Assembly (NCBI RefSeq): GCF_900130005.1
Contig: NZ_FQXP01000005.1
Coordinates: 177,659 to 241,658, forward strand
Length of the DNA: 64,000 bases
From: Clostridium collagenovorans DSM 3089
GTDB taxonomy: Bacteria > Bacillota > Clostridia > Clostridiales > Clostridiaceae
Direction: 5' to 3'
Shown here: in pieces, positions 26,263 through 35,874 of the stretch
Position numbering within the stretch: position 1 is the first letter of the stretch
Layout: each line of letters opens with the position of its first letter
The notes under the pieces: model-generated
Told to the model about the DNA's origin: nothing
The model's database searches: none
What the model saw: the letters and a program-made list of their open reading frames with translations, nothing else
Made by a program: the position numbers and the translations under genes

Positions 26263-29220
26263 TTAAAATTCAAATAAGTTCTTTATATCCTCTTCATTCA
26301 TATCCCATAGATAGCCTTCATCCATATCATTCATAACACTATCTATTATGTGTTTTTTACTTTCTTGAAGCTTATAAATTTTCTCTTCTATTGTACCCTT
26401 AGAAATTAATTTAATTACTTCTACACTCTTTCTTTGACCTATTCTATGAGATCTATCTGTAGCTTGATCTTCTACAGCAGGATTCCACCATGGATCAAAA
26501 TGTATAACAACATCTGCCCCTGTAAGATTTAGTCCTGTACCCCCAGCTTTTAAGGAAATTAAAAATACTGGAGTTTTATCTTCATTAAATTTATTTACTA
26601 AATACATTCTTTCTTCACTCTTAGTAGTACCATCTAAATAATAATACTCTATCCCCCTCTTTTTAAGAAGTTCTGATATACTAGCTAATACTCTAGTAAA
26701 TTGAGAGAATATAAGTATTTTATGACCACCATTAAGCATTTCTTCTAAAAGTTCATCTAAAATCTCTAATTTTCCTGATCCATTATTATAGTTTTCTAAA
26801 ATTATAGATGGATCACAACATATTTGTCTTAGTTTAGTTAAAAGTGCTAAAATCTTAAATTTACTTTTTGTAAATCCATTCTTACTTATCTCTTGTGTTA
26901 TTTCTTCTTTATAAGATAAAGTATAAGCAGCATATACCTTCTTTTGCTCCTCTGTCATCTCTACCATTAACTTATGCTCGATTTTTGGAGGTAATTCAAT
27001 AGCTACATCCTGTTTCAATCTTCTTAAAATAAATGGTCTTATACGACTGTTTAACTCCTCTAAAACATCTCTATCCTTTTGTTTTACAATAGGAGACTCA
27101 TATTTTGAAGCAAACTTCTGTCTGTCAAGTAAATACCTTGGCATAATAAAATCAAATATGGACCACAACTCCATTAGTGAATTTTCTATAGGTGTACCAG
27201 TAAGTGCAAATTTACTTTTTGCATTAAGTTGTTTTACAGCTATAGATACTAAGGAATTATAATTTTTTATATTTTGTGCTTCATCTAAAAAACAGTATTT
27301 AAAATTTATCTCTTTGTATTTTTCTATATCATTTCTTATTAATCCATAGGAAGATATAACCACATCTACATTATTGCTTTGTAACTCTTCGATTTCACCT
27401 TCTCTATTATCCTTACTTCCTGAAATTATGCTAACATTCAAATGTGGTGCAAATTTCTCTATTTCATACTTCCAGTTATACACTAAAGATGTTGGACATA
27501 CAACTAAGGAAATTCCCTGTTCTTCTCCCTCTTCTAAAGAGGTCATAAGAGAAATAGCCTGTAAAGTCTTACCAAGACCCATTTCATCAGCTAATATTCC
27601 TCCAAATCCATAGTGTGCAATAGTTTTAAGCCAGTTAAATCCTACCTTTTGATATGATCTTAAGATAGCTTCTAACCTAGAATCCACCTTGAAATCTATT
27701 GGTTCGTAATTGCCAATGTTATCACATAATTTTTCAACATACTCATTACTGTCATTTTCAAAGTACTCAGTATCACTTAGCTTTTTATTTAAATATAAAG
27801 CATTAAACTTAGATAACATTAAGCTATTTCCATCTATATCATCTACATCAACATCCAAATACTGAAGTATATTATATAACTCTTTTAAACTATCACTATT
27901 CAGATCTAAAAAACTACCATTTTTAAGTCTATAATATGATTTTCTTTCTTGTAAATTTTCTAATACTTCTTTAAGTTCTTCTTTTTCAACACCATCTATG
28001 TCAAAATCAAACTCTAGAAAATCTTGTACTATACTTAACTTAGAAGTTATACTTTGAGCTCTATTTATCTTTAATTTCTTAAAATCATCAGAGTAATATA
28101 TATTTCCCTTATCTCGTAACTTTTCTACACCTTCTCTTAAGAAAAATAATATGTCCTCTGGTTCTCTTAAAACTAAATTAAAACCATATTCTTCAAATCC
28201 ATAGGTCTTAAATATCTGCTCAATAGATTTTTCTAGCTTTATATCTCTTATAATAAGTTGTGAATTATAGTTTTCCTCTAAGGATTTCAATGGATTAAAA
28301 GTTATATTCCCATATTCGTATCTCAAGGAAGCTATAACATTGTTTCCTTCCCTATCTAAAAATATATTAGCATTAAGACTTTCATTATGAAAAATCTTAG
28401 ATACTTTTTCATCTAGATATATCTCTTTACTTATGCTTTGAAGTAAGGGGATTACATAAGTTCCAACCTCTTTAAGGTCATCTTGTTTAAACTTAATTCC
28501 ACCCTTTTCCCTAAGCATATTATAGAAATATTTATATAGTTCATTTTGTCTATCTGTGGTAATATATATTTTATTTTTAAAATAGAATATACCGCCCTCT
28601 GTTATAAGAGGCATAGCCATTTTTCCATTTTGTTCTATAAAAAATTCTTCATAGTCTTCATTCATTGTAAATTCTAAAGGTAATTCTTCTTGAACAACTT
28701 CAACATTAGAATACTCTTTACCGTAAATATTTAAATCAATTCTTTTCCCTATAAGATAATTAAATAATCTCTTTACATAATTAGAAGATAAGTAAGTTCT
28801 TTTTCCTTTAAATAGCTTTTGATAATTACCTTCTACATTACCATCTTCAGCCATAAACTCTCCAAAATCATACAACTCCGTTAAAAGCTGAATAACCTTA
28901 TTATCATTACCTCTAAACTCACAGCTTTTACCATTATAATAAAACTGTTTGCCAAACTCCATAATGTCTTTATGCTTTACTACATTTAAAAAGTTTTTAG
29001 AGTTCTTTACTACATATAACTTATCTTCCCCTATTTTTAGCTCTATGCTACTTTTTTGCTCTGTTTTATTAACCTCAAAAAAGTATTTGACTTTTATATT
29101 TACTCTTCTTTTAAAATCATTTCCTAGATTTACTGAATGCTTTAACTTTTTCATAAAAAGATTTAATTTTTCTCTATGTATATCCAATTGAACCTTGGGT
29201 TTTTTATTTTTATTCTCCAA
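26263..29220 (-). CDS. SNF2-family helicase-like ATPase
   Basis: This is a protein of about 985 residues. The N-terminal half (1-510) is the bacterial SNF2-associated region. The ATPase follows with Walker A DEMGLGKTLQ, Walker B DEAQNIKN, motif III ALTGTPIENS, and in the second lobe LKAGGTGLNL, FDPWWNPAVEDQATDRSHRI GQ. Such proteins translocate on DNA; bacterial members often associate with RNA polymerase recycling or repair. TTG 29220 is preferred as AGAGGTGA precedes it by 5 nt; GTG 29229 overlaps that site. It is first gene of a unit with the FAD oxidoreductase and queG. Confidence 0.92.
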   Translation of the reverse strand: MENKNKKPKVQLDIHREKLNLFMKKLKHSVNLGNDFKRRVNIKVKYFFEVNKTEQKSSIELKIGEDKLYVVKNSKNFLNVVKHKDIMEFGKQFYYNGKSCEFRGNDNKVIQLLTELYDFGEFMAEDGNVEGNYQKLFKGKRTYLSSNYVKRLFNYLIGKRIDLNIYGKEYSNVEVVQEELPLEFTMNEDYEEFFIEQNGKMAMPLITEGGIFYFKNKIYITTDRQNELYKYFYNMLREKGGIKFKQDDLKEVGTYVIPLLQSISKEIYLDEKVSKIFHNESLNANIFLDREGNNVIASLRYEYGNITFNPLKSLEENYNSQLIIRDIKLEKSIEQIFKTYGFEEYGFNLVLREPEDILFFLREGVEKLRDKGNIYYSDDFKKLKINRAQSITSKLSIVQDFLEFDFDIDGVEKEELKEVLENLQERKSYYRLKNGSFLDLNSDSLKELYNILQYLDVDVDDIDGNSLMLSKFNALYLNKKLSDTEYFENDSNEYVEKLCDNIGNYEPIDFKVDSRLEAILRSYQKVGFNWLKTIAHYGFGGILADEMGLGKTLQAISLMTSLEEGEEQGISLVVCPTSLVYNWKYEIEKFAPHLNVSIISGSKDNREGEIEELQSNNVDVVISSYGLIRNDIEKYKEINFKYCFLDEAQNIKNYNSLVSIAVKQLNAKSKFALTGTPIENSLMELWSIFDFIMPRYLLDRQKFASKYESPIVKQKDRDVLEELNSRIRPFILRRLKQDVAIELPPKIEHKLMVEMTEEQKKVYAAYTLSYKEEITQEISKNGFTKSKFKILALLTKLRQICCDPSIILENYNNGSGKLEILDELLEEMLNGGHKILIFSQFTRVLASISELLKKRGIEYYYLDGTTKSEERMYLVNKFNEDKTPVFLISLKAGGTGLNLTGADVVIHFDPWWNPAVEDQATDRSHRIGQRKSVEVIKLISKGTIEEKIYKLQESKKHIIDSVMNDMDEGYLWDMNEEDIKNLFEF

Positions 29221-29385
29221 AGCATTCACCTCTACTAAGTTATTTTATCTATTATATTATAAGCTTAAATATTTTCATTATCAAACTTATTTACATTTCT
29301 TTCTTCGATATCAATAAATATACATAGTTTTTTTGAAGTTTATATATGAATTAATGTAAATTAACCCATAAAATCTACATATAAA

Positions 29386-29427
29386 AATAACACCTAAAAT
29401 GTATTTTAAATACACTTAGGTGTTATT
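29386..29427 (-). terminator. Terminator after asnA
   Basis: A long imperfect hairpin with outer arms AATAACACCTAA and TTAGGTGTTATT and inner GTATTT/AAATAC lies about 30 nt past the asnA stop, with T-run on the minus strand. Confidence 0.8.
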
Positions 29428-29458
29428 TGTATCTTAAGATTTTTTATTAGAATATCTG

Positions 29459-30481
29459 TTATAATAAATGAATGTTGTTTTTCTCACATTCCTCAATCAT
29501 TTCATCATTCCATATAGAAGCCTGAACTTCCCCTATATGAGCTTTATCTAAGAAGTACATACATATTCTAGATTGACCTATTCCCCCTCCAATTGTATAA
29601 GGTAATTTGCCTTCTAGAAGTAATCTATGGAATTCTAAGTTTTTCTTTTCATGACTATTAGAAATAGTTAATTGCTTTTCTAAACTTTCTTCATCTACTC
29701 TAATACCCATAGATGACACTTCGAATGCTATTTCTAATAATGGATTCCAGAATAATATATCTCCATTTAATGTCCAATCATCATAGTCTGGTGCTCTTCC
29801 ATCATGCTTCTCACCTGAAGTTAAAACCCCACCTATTTCCATTAAGAACACTGCCTTTTTTTCTTTACATATAGCATTTTCTCTTTCCTTAGCAGTAAGT
29901 CCTGGATACTTATCTTCTAATTCCTGAGTTGTAATAAAAAATATTTCCTCTGGTAATTTTCTTGTTAACGTACCATAATGACTACATATATATTCTTCAG
30001 TATCCTTAAATACTTTATAAATCGATTGAACTATCTCTCTTAATGTTGCTTTGTTCCTCATAGACTTCTCTATTACTTTTTCCCAGTCCCATTGGTCAAC
30101 ATATATAGAGTGTAAGTTATCTAAGTCCTCATCACGTCTAATAGCGTTCATATCTGTGTATAGTCCTTCTCCTAAATTAAAGGAGTATCTATATAAAGCT
30201 AATCTCTTCCACTTAGCTAAAGAATGTACTATTTCTATATTGGATCCTTTTATAGCCTTCATATCAAAAGCAACTGGTCTTTCAGTTCCATTTAAATTGT
30301 CATTTATTCCACTTTCATTCTTAACGAATAATGGTGCAGAAACTCTTGTTAAATTCAAATTTTCTGCTAATGCTCTCTCAAAAAAGTCTTTTAATTTTTT
30401 TATTGCTATCTCTGTCTCTTTAATATCCAAATCTGACTTATAACCAGTTGGAACTTTCAATGTACATTGTTCTAAAGTCAC
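29459..30481 (-). CDS. asnA: Aspartate-ammonia ligase (asparagine synthetase A)
   Basis: The 340-residue enzyme makes asparagine from aspartate, ammonia and ATP. It is class II tRNA synthetase-like. Visible: TRVSAPLFVKNESGINDNLN (about 41-60), IVHSLAKWKRLAL, GEGLYTDMNAIRRDE and the C-terminal GGGIGQSRICMYFLDKAHIG. GTG 30481 is chosen: GGGAGGG lies 7 nt before it, and the resulting length is close to the known ~330 residues. An upstream ATG in the same frame adds residues unlike the family. It is monocistronic. Confidence 0.95.
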   Translation of the reverse strand: MTLEQCTLKVPTGYKSDLDIKETEIAIKKLKDFFERALAENLNLTRVSAPLFVKNESGINDNLNGTERPVAFDMKAIKGSNIEIVHSLAKWKRLALYRYSFNLGEGLYTDMNAIRRDEDLDNLHSIYVDQWDWEKVIEKSMRNKATLREIVQSIYKVFKDTEEYICSHYGTLTRKLPEEIFFITTQELEDKYPGLTAKERENAICKEKKAVFLMEIGGVLTSGEKHDGRAPDYDDWTLNGDILFWNPLLEIAFEVSSMGIRVDEESLEKQLTISNSHEKKNLEFHRLLLEGKLPYTIGGGIGQSRICMYFLDKAHIGEVQASIWNDEMIEECEKNNIHLL

Positions 30482-31047
30482 AATATTACCCTCCCTATTT
30501 AGTAAAATTATTCTTATTATACTCCTACATTGCAAGTTTCGCTATCTTTTTTTGCATTTTTATAAATTTTTTCGTATAAAATTAAAGTTTAAGCATATAA
30601 TTTTGCAGCAAATATATTTATAACTTGTGCTTTAATATATTTTAATTACTTGCATAGATATATTGTGCAATTTACTTTTAACCAATTCTTAAAGATAAGA
30701 ATTGATAAATATTATTTATTAAGTAGATATGTTTCAATTAAAAATACTCATCATATTTGTATTTATTTCTAACTATTACATACCTCTCAGCTATCTTATA
30801 AGCTATAGAAAAGCAATTAAAACTTATATAATTTAAATATGTAGAATTTATGAATTATCTATTTATATTCTATATGTAAATTTATTCAGTAATGAAAAGC
30901 AAATTTGATTATTTTAAAAATTATTTTTGAGTTTTTATGAATTATACAACTAAAATAGGTTATTGAAATTATTGAAATGAAATTTAGTAATTAGATAAAA
31001 CTTTAGACTTTTTCTAGTGAATTAATTTAAATTTGGACAAATAAAAA
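30482..31047. other. Long AT-rich intergenic region upstream of asnA
   Basis: About 565 bases between asnA and the tRNA-Trp terminator. I searched by eye for a T-box (no GGTGG or TGGAACCGCG core), an ORF with a ribosome binding site, and hairpins, and found none convincing. It presumably carries the asnA promoter. Confidence 0.5.
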
Positions 31048-31080
31048 TAACTAAGTTCATATTAAATACAAACTCAGTTA
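31048..31080 (-). terminator. Terminator of tRNA-Trp
   Basis: On the minus strand TAACTGAGTT pairs with AACTTAGTTA (one G-U), 13-nt loop, followed by TTTTTATT. It lies about 35 nt beyond the CCA end. Confidence 0.8.
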
Positions 31081-31114
31081 CTATAAAATGCTGTTTCAAT
31101 TTTTTAAATAAAAC

Positions 31115-31190
31115 TGGCAGGGGCAACAGGACTCGAACCCGTAACCAATGGTTTTGGAGACCACTACTCTACCAATTGAGCTATACCCCT
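31115..31190 (-). tRNA. tRNA-Trp (anticodon CCA)
   Basis: A 76-nt cloverleaf: acceptor AGGGGTA/TGCCCCT, D arm GCTC...GAGT, anticodon stem GTGGT/ACCAT with loop CTCCAAA, T arm ACGGG TTCGAGT CCTGT, discriminator G and encoded CCA. The anticodon CCA reads UGG. Confidence 0.96.
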
Positions 31191-31272
31191 AAGTACATTT
31201 AGAATTATACCAACATTTTAGCATAAAAGCAATATATAATTCATAAAATTTTCAAATAATAAGCTATAAGAA

Positions 31273-31301
31273 AAGAGTACCTACTAATGGTAGATACTCT
31301 T
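31273..31301 (-). terminator. Terminator after CBS-ACT gene
   Basis: A 12-bp stem AAGAGTATCTAC / GTAGGTACTCTT on the minus strand (one G-U pair), 5-nt loop, followed by TTCTTAT, starting about 28 nt after the stop. Confidence 0.75.
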
Positions 31302-31328
31302 ATATACTCTAAACTTTATAAACTCAAA

Positions 31329-31949
31329 TTATTGAACTTTAAATCCTGCATTCTTAATCTTATCAAGTATTTCATCATAGTTGTTGCTTTTTAATCTTAC
31401 AACTATTTCTTTGACTTCTGTTAAGCTCTTAGGATCTATTACTACAAAGCTAATTATATCGCCATTATTCTCAGTAATTATCTTTGATAACTTTGATATT
31501 TGCCCTGGAATATCGTAAGCAATAACTGAAATACGTCTACCATTATTTAATCCAAATAATTCTGTAAATTGCTTAAATACTGCATTATGAGTAACAATAC
31601 CTTTAAATGACTTTCTACTGTCTATTACAGCTACAAAAGCAGTATTTTTAGTTGCTAAAAAGTGTGCCGCTTCTTCAACATTTTCCATTGGATCAATAAC
31701 TGGTACATCTACTCTCATAACATTCTCTACTAAAAATTCTTCTAAGAGACTCTTTTTATCTAAAGATTTTTCAAAGTAGAAAGTATAAATTCTTTCCTTG
31801 GATATTGTTCCGTAAAACTTATCGCCTTCTGCTACCGGAATAGATAAAAACTTATTTTCTTCGATTAAATCTAAAGCTCTCTTTACAGTTTCTTTTGGAG
31901 ATACTGTTACAAGTTTTTCTGCCCCTAACATTAAGTTACTTACAAACAT
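31329..31949 (-). CDS. CBS domain pair plus ACT domain regulatory protein
   Basis: The 206-residue soluble protein has two CBS units (about 1-58 and 70-128) and a C-terminal ACT-like domain (about 136-206; RISVIAYDIPGQISKLSKII). CBS pairs bind adenine nucleotides and ACT domains bind amino acids, so this looks like a small sensor protein of the AcuB-like type. No catalytic domain is attached. Its target is unknown. It sits alone next to tRNA-Trp. Confidence 0.85.
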   Translation of the reverse strand: MFVSNLMLGAEKLVTVSPKETVKRALDLIEENKFLSIPVAEGDKFYGTISKERIYTFYFEKSLDKKSLLEEFLVENVMRVDVPVIDPMENVEEAAHFLATKNTAFVAVIDSRKSFKGIVTHNAVFKQFTELFGLNNGRRISVIAYDIPGQISKLSKIITENNGDIISFVVIDPKSLTEVKEIVVRLKSNNYDEILDKIKNAGFKVQ

Positions 31950-32187
31950 AATAAACCCCCCTATTTCAATATAAATATATATACTAATTATACCTTATTT
32001 TTTTATACATGTATAACAGTTTTATTTATTTAACAATTGATTTTTTTAATATAACTAATAAAATTCCCTATATAAAGTATTAAACTCGTAAAAAAATGTT
32101 ACTATTTTTTTATTTTTTATTCTATTATTATGTGTGAGTATATGTTTTTATTCTGTTTTAGGATAAAATATATATGAGGTGAAATAG

Positions 32188-32646
32188 ATGGAATTGATTT
32201 TAAATAGTGTTGAAGAAACACTTAATATAGGAAAACAGCTTGGATCCTTATGTAATAAGGGCGATATAATTTGTCTAGTTGGTGACCTTGGAACCGGTAA
32301 AACACATATTAGCAAAGGCTTTGCTGAAGGTCTTAATATAACTGATCATGTAACTAGTCCTACATTTACAATAGTTAATGAATATGATGGAAGACTTAAA
32401 TTTTATCATTTTGATGTTTATCGCGTAGATGATCCTGATGAAATAGCCGCTATAGGCTTTGATGAATACATTTTTGGTGATGGTGTTTCTGTTATAGAGT
32501 GGGCAAATTACATAGAAGAACTAATTCCTAAGGAATCCTTATGGATTAAAGTTGAAAAAAGTTCTAATGTCAACTTAAACGAAAGAAAGCTTACTTTTGA
32601 ATATACAGATAAGAGATATGACTACATAAAGGAGTTAAAGATATGA
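32188..32646 (+). CDS. tsaE: tRNA t6A biosynthesis ATPase TsaE
   Basis: This 152-residue P-loop ATPase is needed for threonylcarbamoyl-adenosine (t6A37) formation. Walker A GDLGTGKTHISKG (about 32-44), PTFTIVNEY and HFDVYR are typical. Its stop overlaps the ATG of tsaB (ATGA), so translation is coupled. It is first gene of tsaE-tsaB-rimI. ATG follows GAGGTGAAAT. Confidence 0.96.
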   Translation: MELILNSVEETLNIGKQLGSLCNKGDIICLVGDLGTGKTHISKGFAEGLNITDHVTSPTFTIVNEYDGRLKFYHFDVYRVDDPDEIAAIGFDEYIFGDGVSVIEWANYIEELIPKESLWIKVEKSSNVNLNERKLTFEYTDKRYDYIKELKI

Positions 32647-33353
32647 AAGTTTTAAGCATAGATTCAGCTACTGAAGTAGCTACTTGTGCAATTCTAGATG
32701 ATGATAAACTTATTGGCGAAATATGTCTAAATTATAAAAAGCAACATTCTGTGCTATTAATGCCTATGATTGATGAGCTTTTACAAAAAACCGATAATAC
32801 TATTAATGATATAGATGGTTTTGTTGTTTCTAAAGGTCCTGGTTCCTTTACTGGTCTTAGAATCGGTATGGCAACAATAAAAGGACTATGTCATGGAAGT
32901 AATAAATCCTTTGTCAGTGTAAGTACCTTAGATGCCTTAGCATTTAGTTTAGCTTATACTGAGGGTGTTATTTGTCCTGTTTTAGATGCTTTAAGAGGAA
33001 ATGTATATACAGCTCTTTATAAATTTGAAAATGAAGAATTAGTAAGGCTTAGTGATTACGATAATTTATCCTTTGATGAGTTATTAGATACTCTTAAAGA
33101 AAGAAATGAAAAAATCACTTTTATTGGTGATGCAACTTATAAATTCAAAGAAAAAATACAGACTTCCTCTACTAAATTCTTTATTGCTCCTGCAAGTCTT
33201 AACTTAGTTAAGGCTTCATGCCTTGGTGAACTTGGTATGAAAAAACTACTTAAAGGCGAAAAAGAAGAATTATTCTCTTCTGCTCCAATATACCTAAGAA
33301 AATCGCAAGCAGAAAGAGAATATGAAGAAAGAACAGGAAAATCAGCTACATAA
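32643..33353 (+). CDS. tsaB: tRNA t6A biosynthesis protein TsaB
   Basis: The 236-residue protein has the ASKHA fold: SIDSATEVATCA at the N-terminus, the KGPGSFTGLRIGMATIKG motif (about 65-82) and DALRGNVYTALY (about 115-126). TsaB is the scaffold partner of TsaD, which is not in the window. It lies between tsaE (4-nt overlap) and rimI (overlap or adjacent, depending on the rimI start). Confidence 0.96.
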   Translation: MKVLSIDSATEVATCAILDDDKLIGEICLNYKKQHSVLLMPMIDELLQKTDNTINDIDGFVVSKGPGSFTGLRIGMATIKGLCHGSNKSFVSVSTLDALAFSLAYTEGVICPVLDALRGNVYTALYKFENEELVRLSDYDNLSFDELLDTLKERNEKITFIGDATYKFKEKIQTSSTKFFIAPASLNLVKASCLGELGMKKLLKGEKEELFSSAPIYLRKSQAEREYEERTGKSAT

Positions 33354-33810
33354 TATGAGTAACTCAGATATAATATTATGTAAAATGCAATCTAAACATG
33401 TAGATGCTGTTTACGAAATAAGTAAAAAAAGCTTAAAAGAAGCTTGGGATAAAAACTCTATAAATGCTGAATTAAATAACCCTCTTGCTAGCTACTTAGT
33501 TGCTATAAAAAATGATGTAGTTCTAGGTTTTGTTGGTATTTGGATAATTGCAGGGGAAGGAAATATAACAAATGTAGCGGTGGACCCTACATTTAGGGGC
33601 TTAGGTATTGGAAAGTTACTTATGCAATCAATTTTAGAGAATTGCATAAATGAAAATGTGGATTCTATAACTCTTGAAGTTAGAAAATCAAATTTAATAG
33701 CACAAAACCTTTATGAATCATTAGGTTTTAAAAACGAAGGTGTAAGAAAAAAGTTTTATCCTGATAAGGAAGATGCAATAATAATGTGGTATAGGAGATG
33801 TAACTTATAA
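33322..33810 (+). CDS. rimI: GNAT acetyltransferase RimI-like (ribosomal protein S18 Nα-acetyltransferase)
   Basis: The 162-residue GNAT protein shows motif A VDPTFRGLGIGKLLMQ (about 91-106), then LEVRKSNLIAQNLYESLGFK. RimI acetylates the N-terminus of S18, and next to tsaB this call is well supported. The start is ambiguous: ATG 33322 overlaps tsaB by 32 nt, whereas ATG 33355 (151 residues) begins one base after the tsaB stop and gives a family-typical N-terminus. Both ribosome binding sites are weak. Confidence 0.9.
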   Translation: MKKEQENQLHNMSNSDIILCKMQSKHVDAVYEISKKSLKEAWDKNSINAELNNPLASYLVAIKNDVVLGFVGIWIIAGEGNITNVAVDPTFRGLGIGKLLMQSILENCINENVDSITLEVRKSNLIAQNLYESLGFKNEGVRKKFYPDKEDAIIMWYRRCNL

Positions 33811-33859
33811 CTTATTTTATACATATAATGTATAAATATAGTATAAGGAGTTGATTTTT

Positions 33860-34138
33860 TTGAACCTTAAAAATCGAAAATCTCTTATATATAAAATACC
33901 CTTAATATTATTTTATGGCTTAGCTTTATTTTTATTACTTTGTACTCCTATTGGTTCATTAGAACTAAGTACTAGAAATATACTATTGGCTATAATATTT
34001 TTCTCACTATCCATAGCAATACTTATTACAGCTATACGAGAATTTATTTGTGAAAAATATAAGGGTGAAGGTGTTATGTACCTCATAGGTGGATTATTCA
34101 CCTTAATAATAAGTATAATATGTGTTATGGCAATTTAA
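33860..34138 (+). CDS. Small membrane protein with three predicted helices, 92 residues
   Basis: TTG 33860 is chosen because AAGGAG lies about 10 nt upstream; the TTG at 33851 is directly against that site. The basic N-terminus (NLKNRKSLIYK) is followed by hydrophobic helices at about 12-28, 37-58 and 69-90. I recognise no family. It lies just after rimI and before a strong terminator, so it may be on the tsaE transcript. The function is unknown. Confidence 0.7.
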   Translation: MNLKNRKSLIYKIPLILFYGLALFLLLCTPIGSLELSTRNILLAIIFFSLSIAILITAIREFICEKYKGEGVMYLIGGLFTLIISIICVMAI

Positions 34139-34151
34139 TAAATAATAAAAT

Positions 34152-34195
34152 AACCATGAATTTAAGAGTAAATTCTTAAATTCATGGTTTTTCTT
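34152..34195 (+). terminator. Terminator of the tsaE-rimI unit
   Basis: A perfect 16-bp stem (AACCATGAATTTAAGA and complement) with a 6-nt loop followed by TTTCTTT. Confidence 0.88.
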
Positions 34196-34273
34196 TACTG
34201 AATATAATGTTTATATCTAATATAGTATTTAATAAGTTTTATGCTTCCTTACTATGCTATGGCATTACCCCTA

Positions 34274-35143
34274 TTAACTTAATATATTAACTAAATCATT
34301 AACTACCTTTTCTTCACCTAATCTATCCATCATCTTAGATATTCTTTCGCCGTCTTCACCATTTTCTATATAGTAATTTAAGATTTTTTCTATAGATTCT
34401 ATAACTTTATCTTCTTTGAATCTAATAGGTAAGCATGTTCCCATACTGTATCCTCTTCCGAATCTTCCACCTATAAAGATTTTTGCTCCTTGATCTTCCA
34501 CTGTAAATCCACCTGGTCTACAAGCTCTCACACAGCATCCACAGTCTACACATTTCTCTCTATCTAAAATAACTTTTTTATTTTCAGTATCCAATGTTAA
34601 AGCCTTCTGTCTACATGATTTTATACACATTCCACAGCCAACACATTTATCATAATTAAATTTAGGAACAGTATATCCTAAAATTCCAATATCATTTAAG
34701 TTAGCTTTTATGCAGTTGTTTGCACAACCAACTATTCCAACTTTACATTTTGCATGAGTTTTTAATGTGAAAAATAACTTTTCATGTAATTCCCCAGCAA
34801 GTGCTTGTGTGTCAATATTACCATGTTGGCATATTGTACCTTTACATGCAACTATAGGTCTTAGTTTTTTACCAGTACCACCATGCTTTAGTCCAACATT
34901 CTTAGCATACTCTATAACATTTTCTACGTTTTCCCAGTTTATCCAAGGTACCTCTATACACATTCTACTTGTTATTCCCATATAACCTTTTCCGAACTTG
35001 TTAGCAACCTCTGATATGTGAGAAATCTCCTCTGTAGTAAAATTACCTGCTTTGCTTAAAAAACGAACACTAAAATGTTGTTTATCCTTTTGCATTAAAA
35101 AACCTAAAGACTTTAGTTCTGTAACTTGCTTTTGATTAAACAT
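34274..35143 (-). CDS. Stand-alone siroheme / ferredoxin-domain reductase (sulfite/nitrite reductase family)
   Basis: This 289-residue protein begins with a ferredoxin-like half domain (FSVRFLSKAGN, about 24-34) and GITSRMCIEVPWI. The [4Fe-4S]-siroheme cysteines follow: CKGTIC (about 103-108) and CANNC (about 144-148), i.e. the C-x5-C...C-x3-C pattern of this family. Two 4Fe-4S clusters of ferredoxin type are inserted: CVGCGMCIKSC (about 166-176) and CVDCGCCVRAC (about 197-207). It resembles the short clostridial sulfite-reductase-like proteins (AsrC/Fsr-like). Substrate (sulfite, nitrite or other) is open. No partner subunits are adjacent. Confidence 0.85.
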   Translation of the reverse strand: MFNQKQVTELKSLGFLMQKDKQHFSVRFLSKAGNFTTEEISHISEVANKFGKGYMGITSRMCIEVPWINWENVENVIEYAKNVGLKHGGTGKKLRPIVACKGTICQHGNIDTQALAGELHEKLFFTLKTHAKCKVGIVGCANNCIKANLNDIGILGYTVPKFNYDKCVGCGMCIKSCRQKALTLDTENKKVILDREKCVDCGCCVRACRPGGFTVEDQGAKIFIGGRFGRGYSMGTCLPIRFKEDKVIESIEKILNYYIENGEDGERISKMMDRLGEEKVVNDLVNILS

Positions 35144-35283
35144 ATGTTATTCTCCTTCGTAATTAATAATATGATTTAATTCCTCACTTATTATAATACT
35201 TTAAAGTTTTTTTGTTAATATTATAATCTATAGTATATTTTTATATACTTCATAAGTATTTGATTATATATTAATTACTAATT

Positions 35284-35766
35284 TTAATTGTTACTATTAT
35301 CATGTAAAACTTGATCTATTACTATAACTAATGCCATAATAAATGGTTGATCCTCATTATCGTCTACATCTACCATATAAGTGTCTGAAAAAGAAAACAT
35401 TTGCTTACTTATAGTAGCTACAGTATATCCATTCCTTTTTATAGAGAAATTGTAGTCAAACCAATCCCCTTCTAAAGTAAAATTCCCCATAACACTATCT
35501 ATATTGAATTTAGGCTTAAAGAATGAAAACTCCTTTTGTACCTTAGCTGTCAGACCTTCCCCCCTATATAGTTCATATGCTGGCAAAAACTTAAATAACT
35601 TTTGTTCTATATAAATAAGTTCCTCACCGTACATATCACACAAGTATAACTTATTTCCTATGGAAAACATTTGACCTTTAACTTGAAATATATCTTGTCC
35701 AAATTCGCTTTTTATATAAAATGAATCCCTAAAAGTAAATAATTTTTGTTTAACTAAATACCTCAT
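35284..35766 (-). CDS. LURP-one-related (tubby-like fold) protein
   Basis: The 160-residue protein begins MRYLVKQKLFTFRDSFYIK and has the repeated strand pattern of the LURP-one/YxjI family (KGQMFSIGNKLYLCD, FTLEGDWFDYNFSIKR, VATISKQMFSFSDTYMVDV). These form a small beta-barrel with a central helix. ATG 35766 follows GGGGGGAAGG; an in-frame ATG at 35790 is less likely. The function of bacterial members is unknown, with suggested phospholipid or membrane association. Confidence 0.82.
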   Translation of the reverse strand: MRYLVKQKLFTFRDSFYIKSEFGQDIFQVKGQMFSIGNKLYLCDMYGEELIYIEQKLFKFLPAYELYRGEGLTAKVQKEFSFFKPKFNIDSVMGNFTLEGDWFDYNFSIKRNGYTVATISKQMFSFSDTYMVDVDDNEDQPFIMALVIVIDQVLHDNSNN

Positions 35767-35874
35767 AACCTTCCCCCCTAAAAATTTCATATTACATTAT
35801 ATTACTATTATCCTATATATTTTCTAACTTTCTAGAATAATTTTATATAAAATACATATATTCTTTTTAATAAT

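Noticed and set aside
30482..31047. T-box leader ahead of asnA
   Set aside because: No T-box core sequence or specifier loop/terminator pair found.
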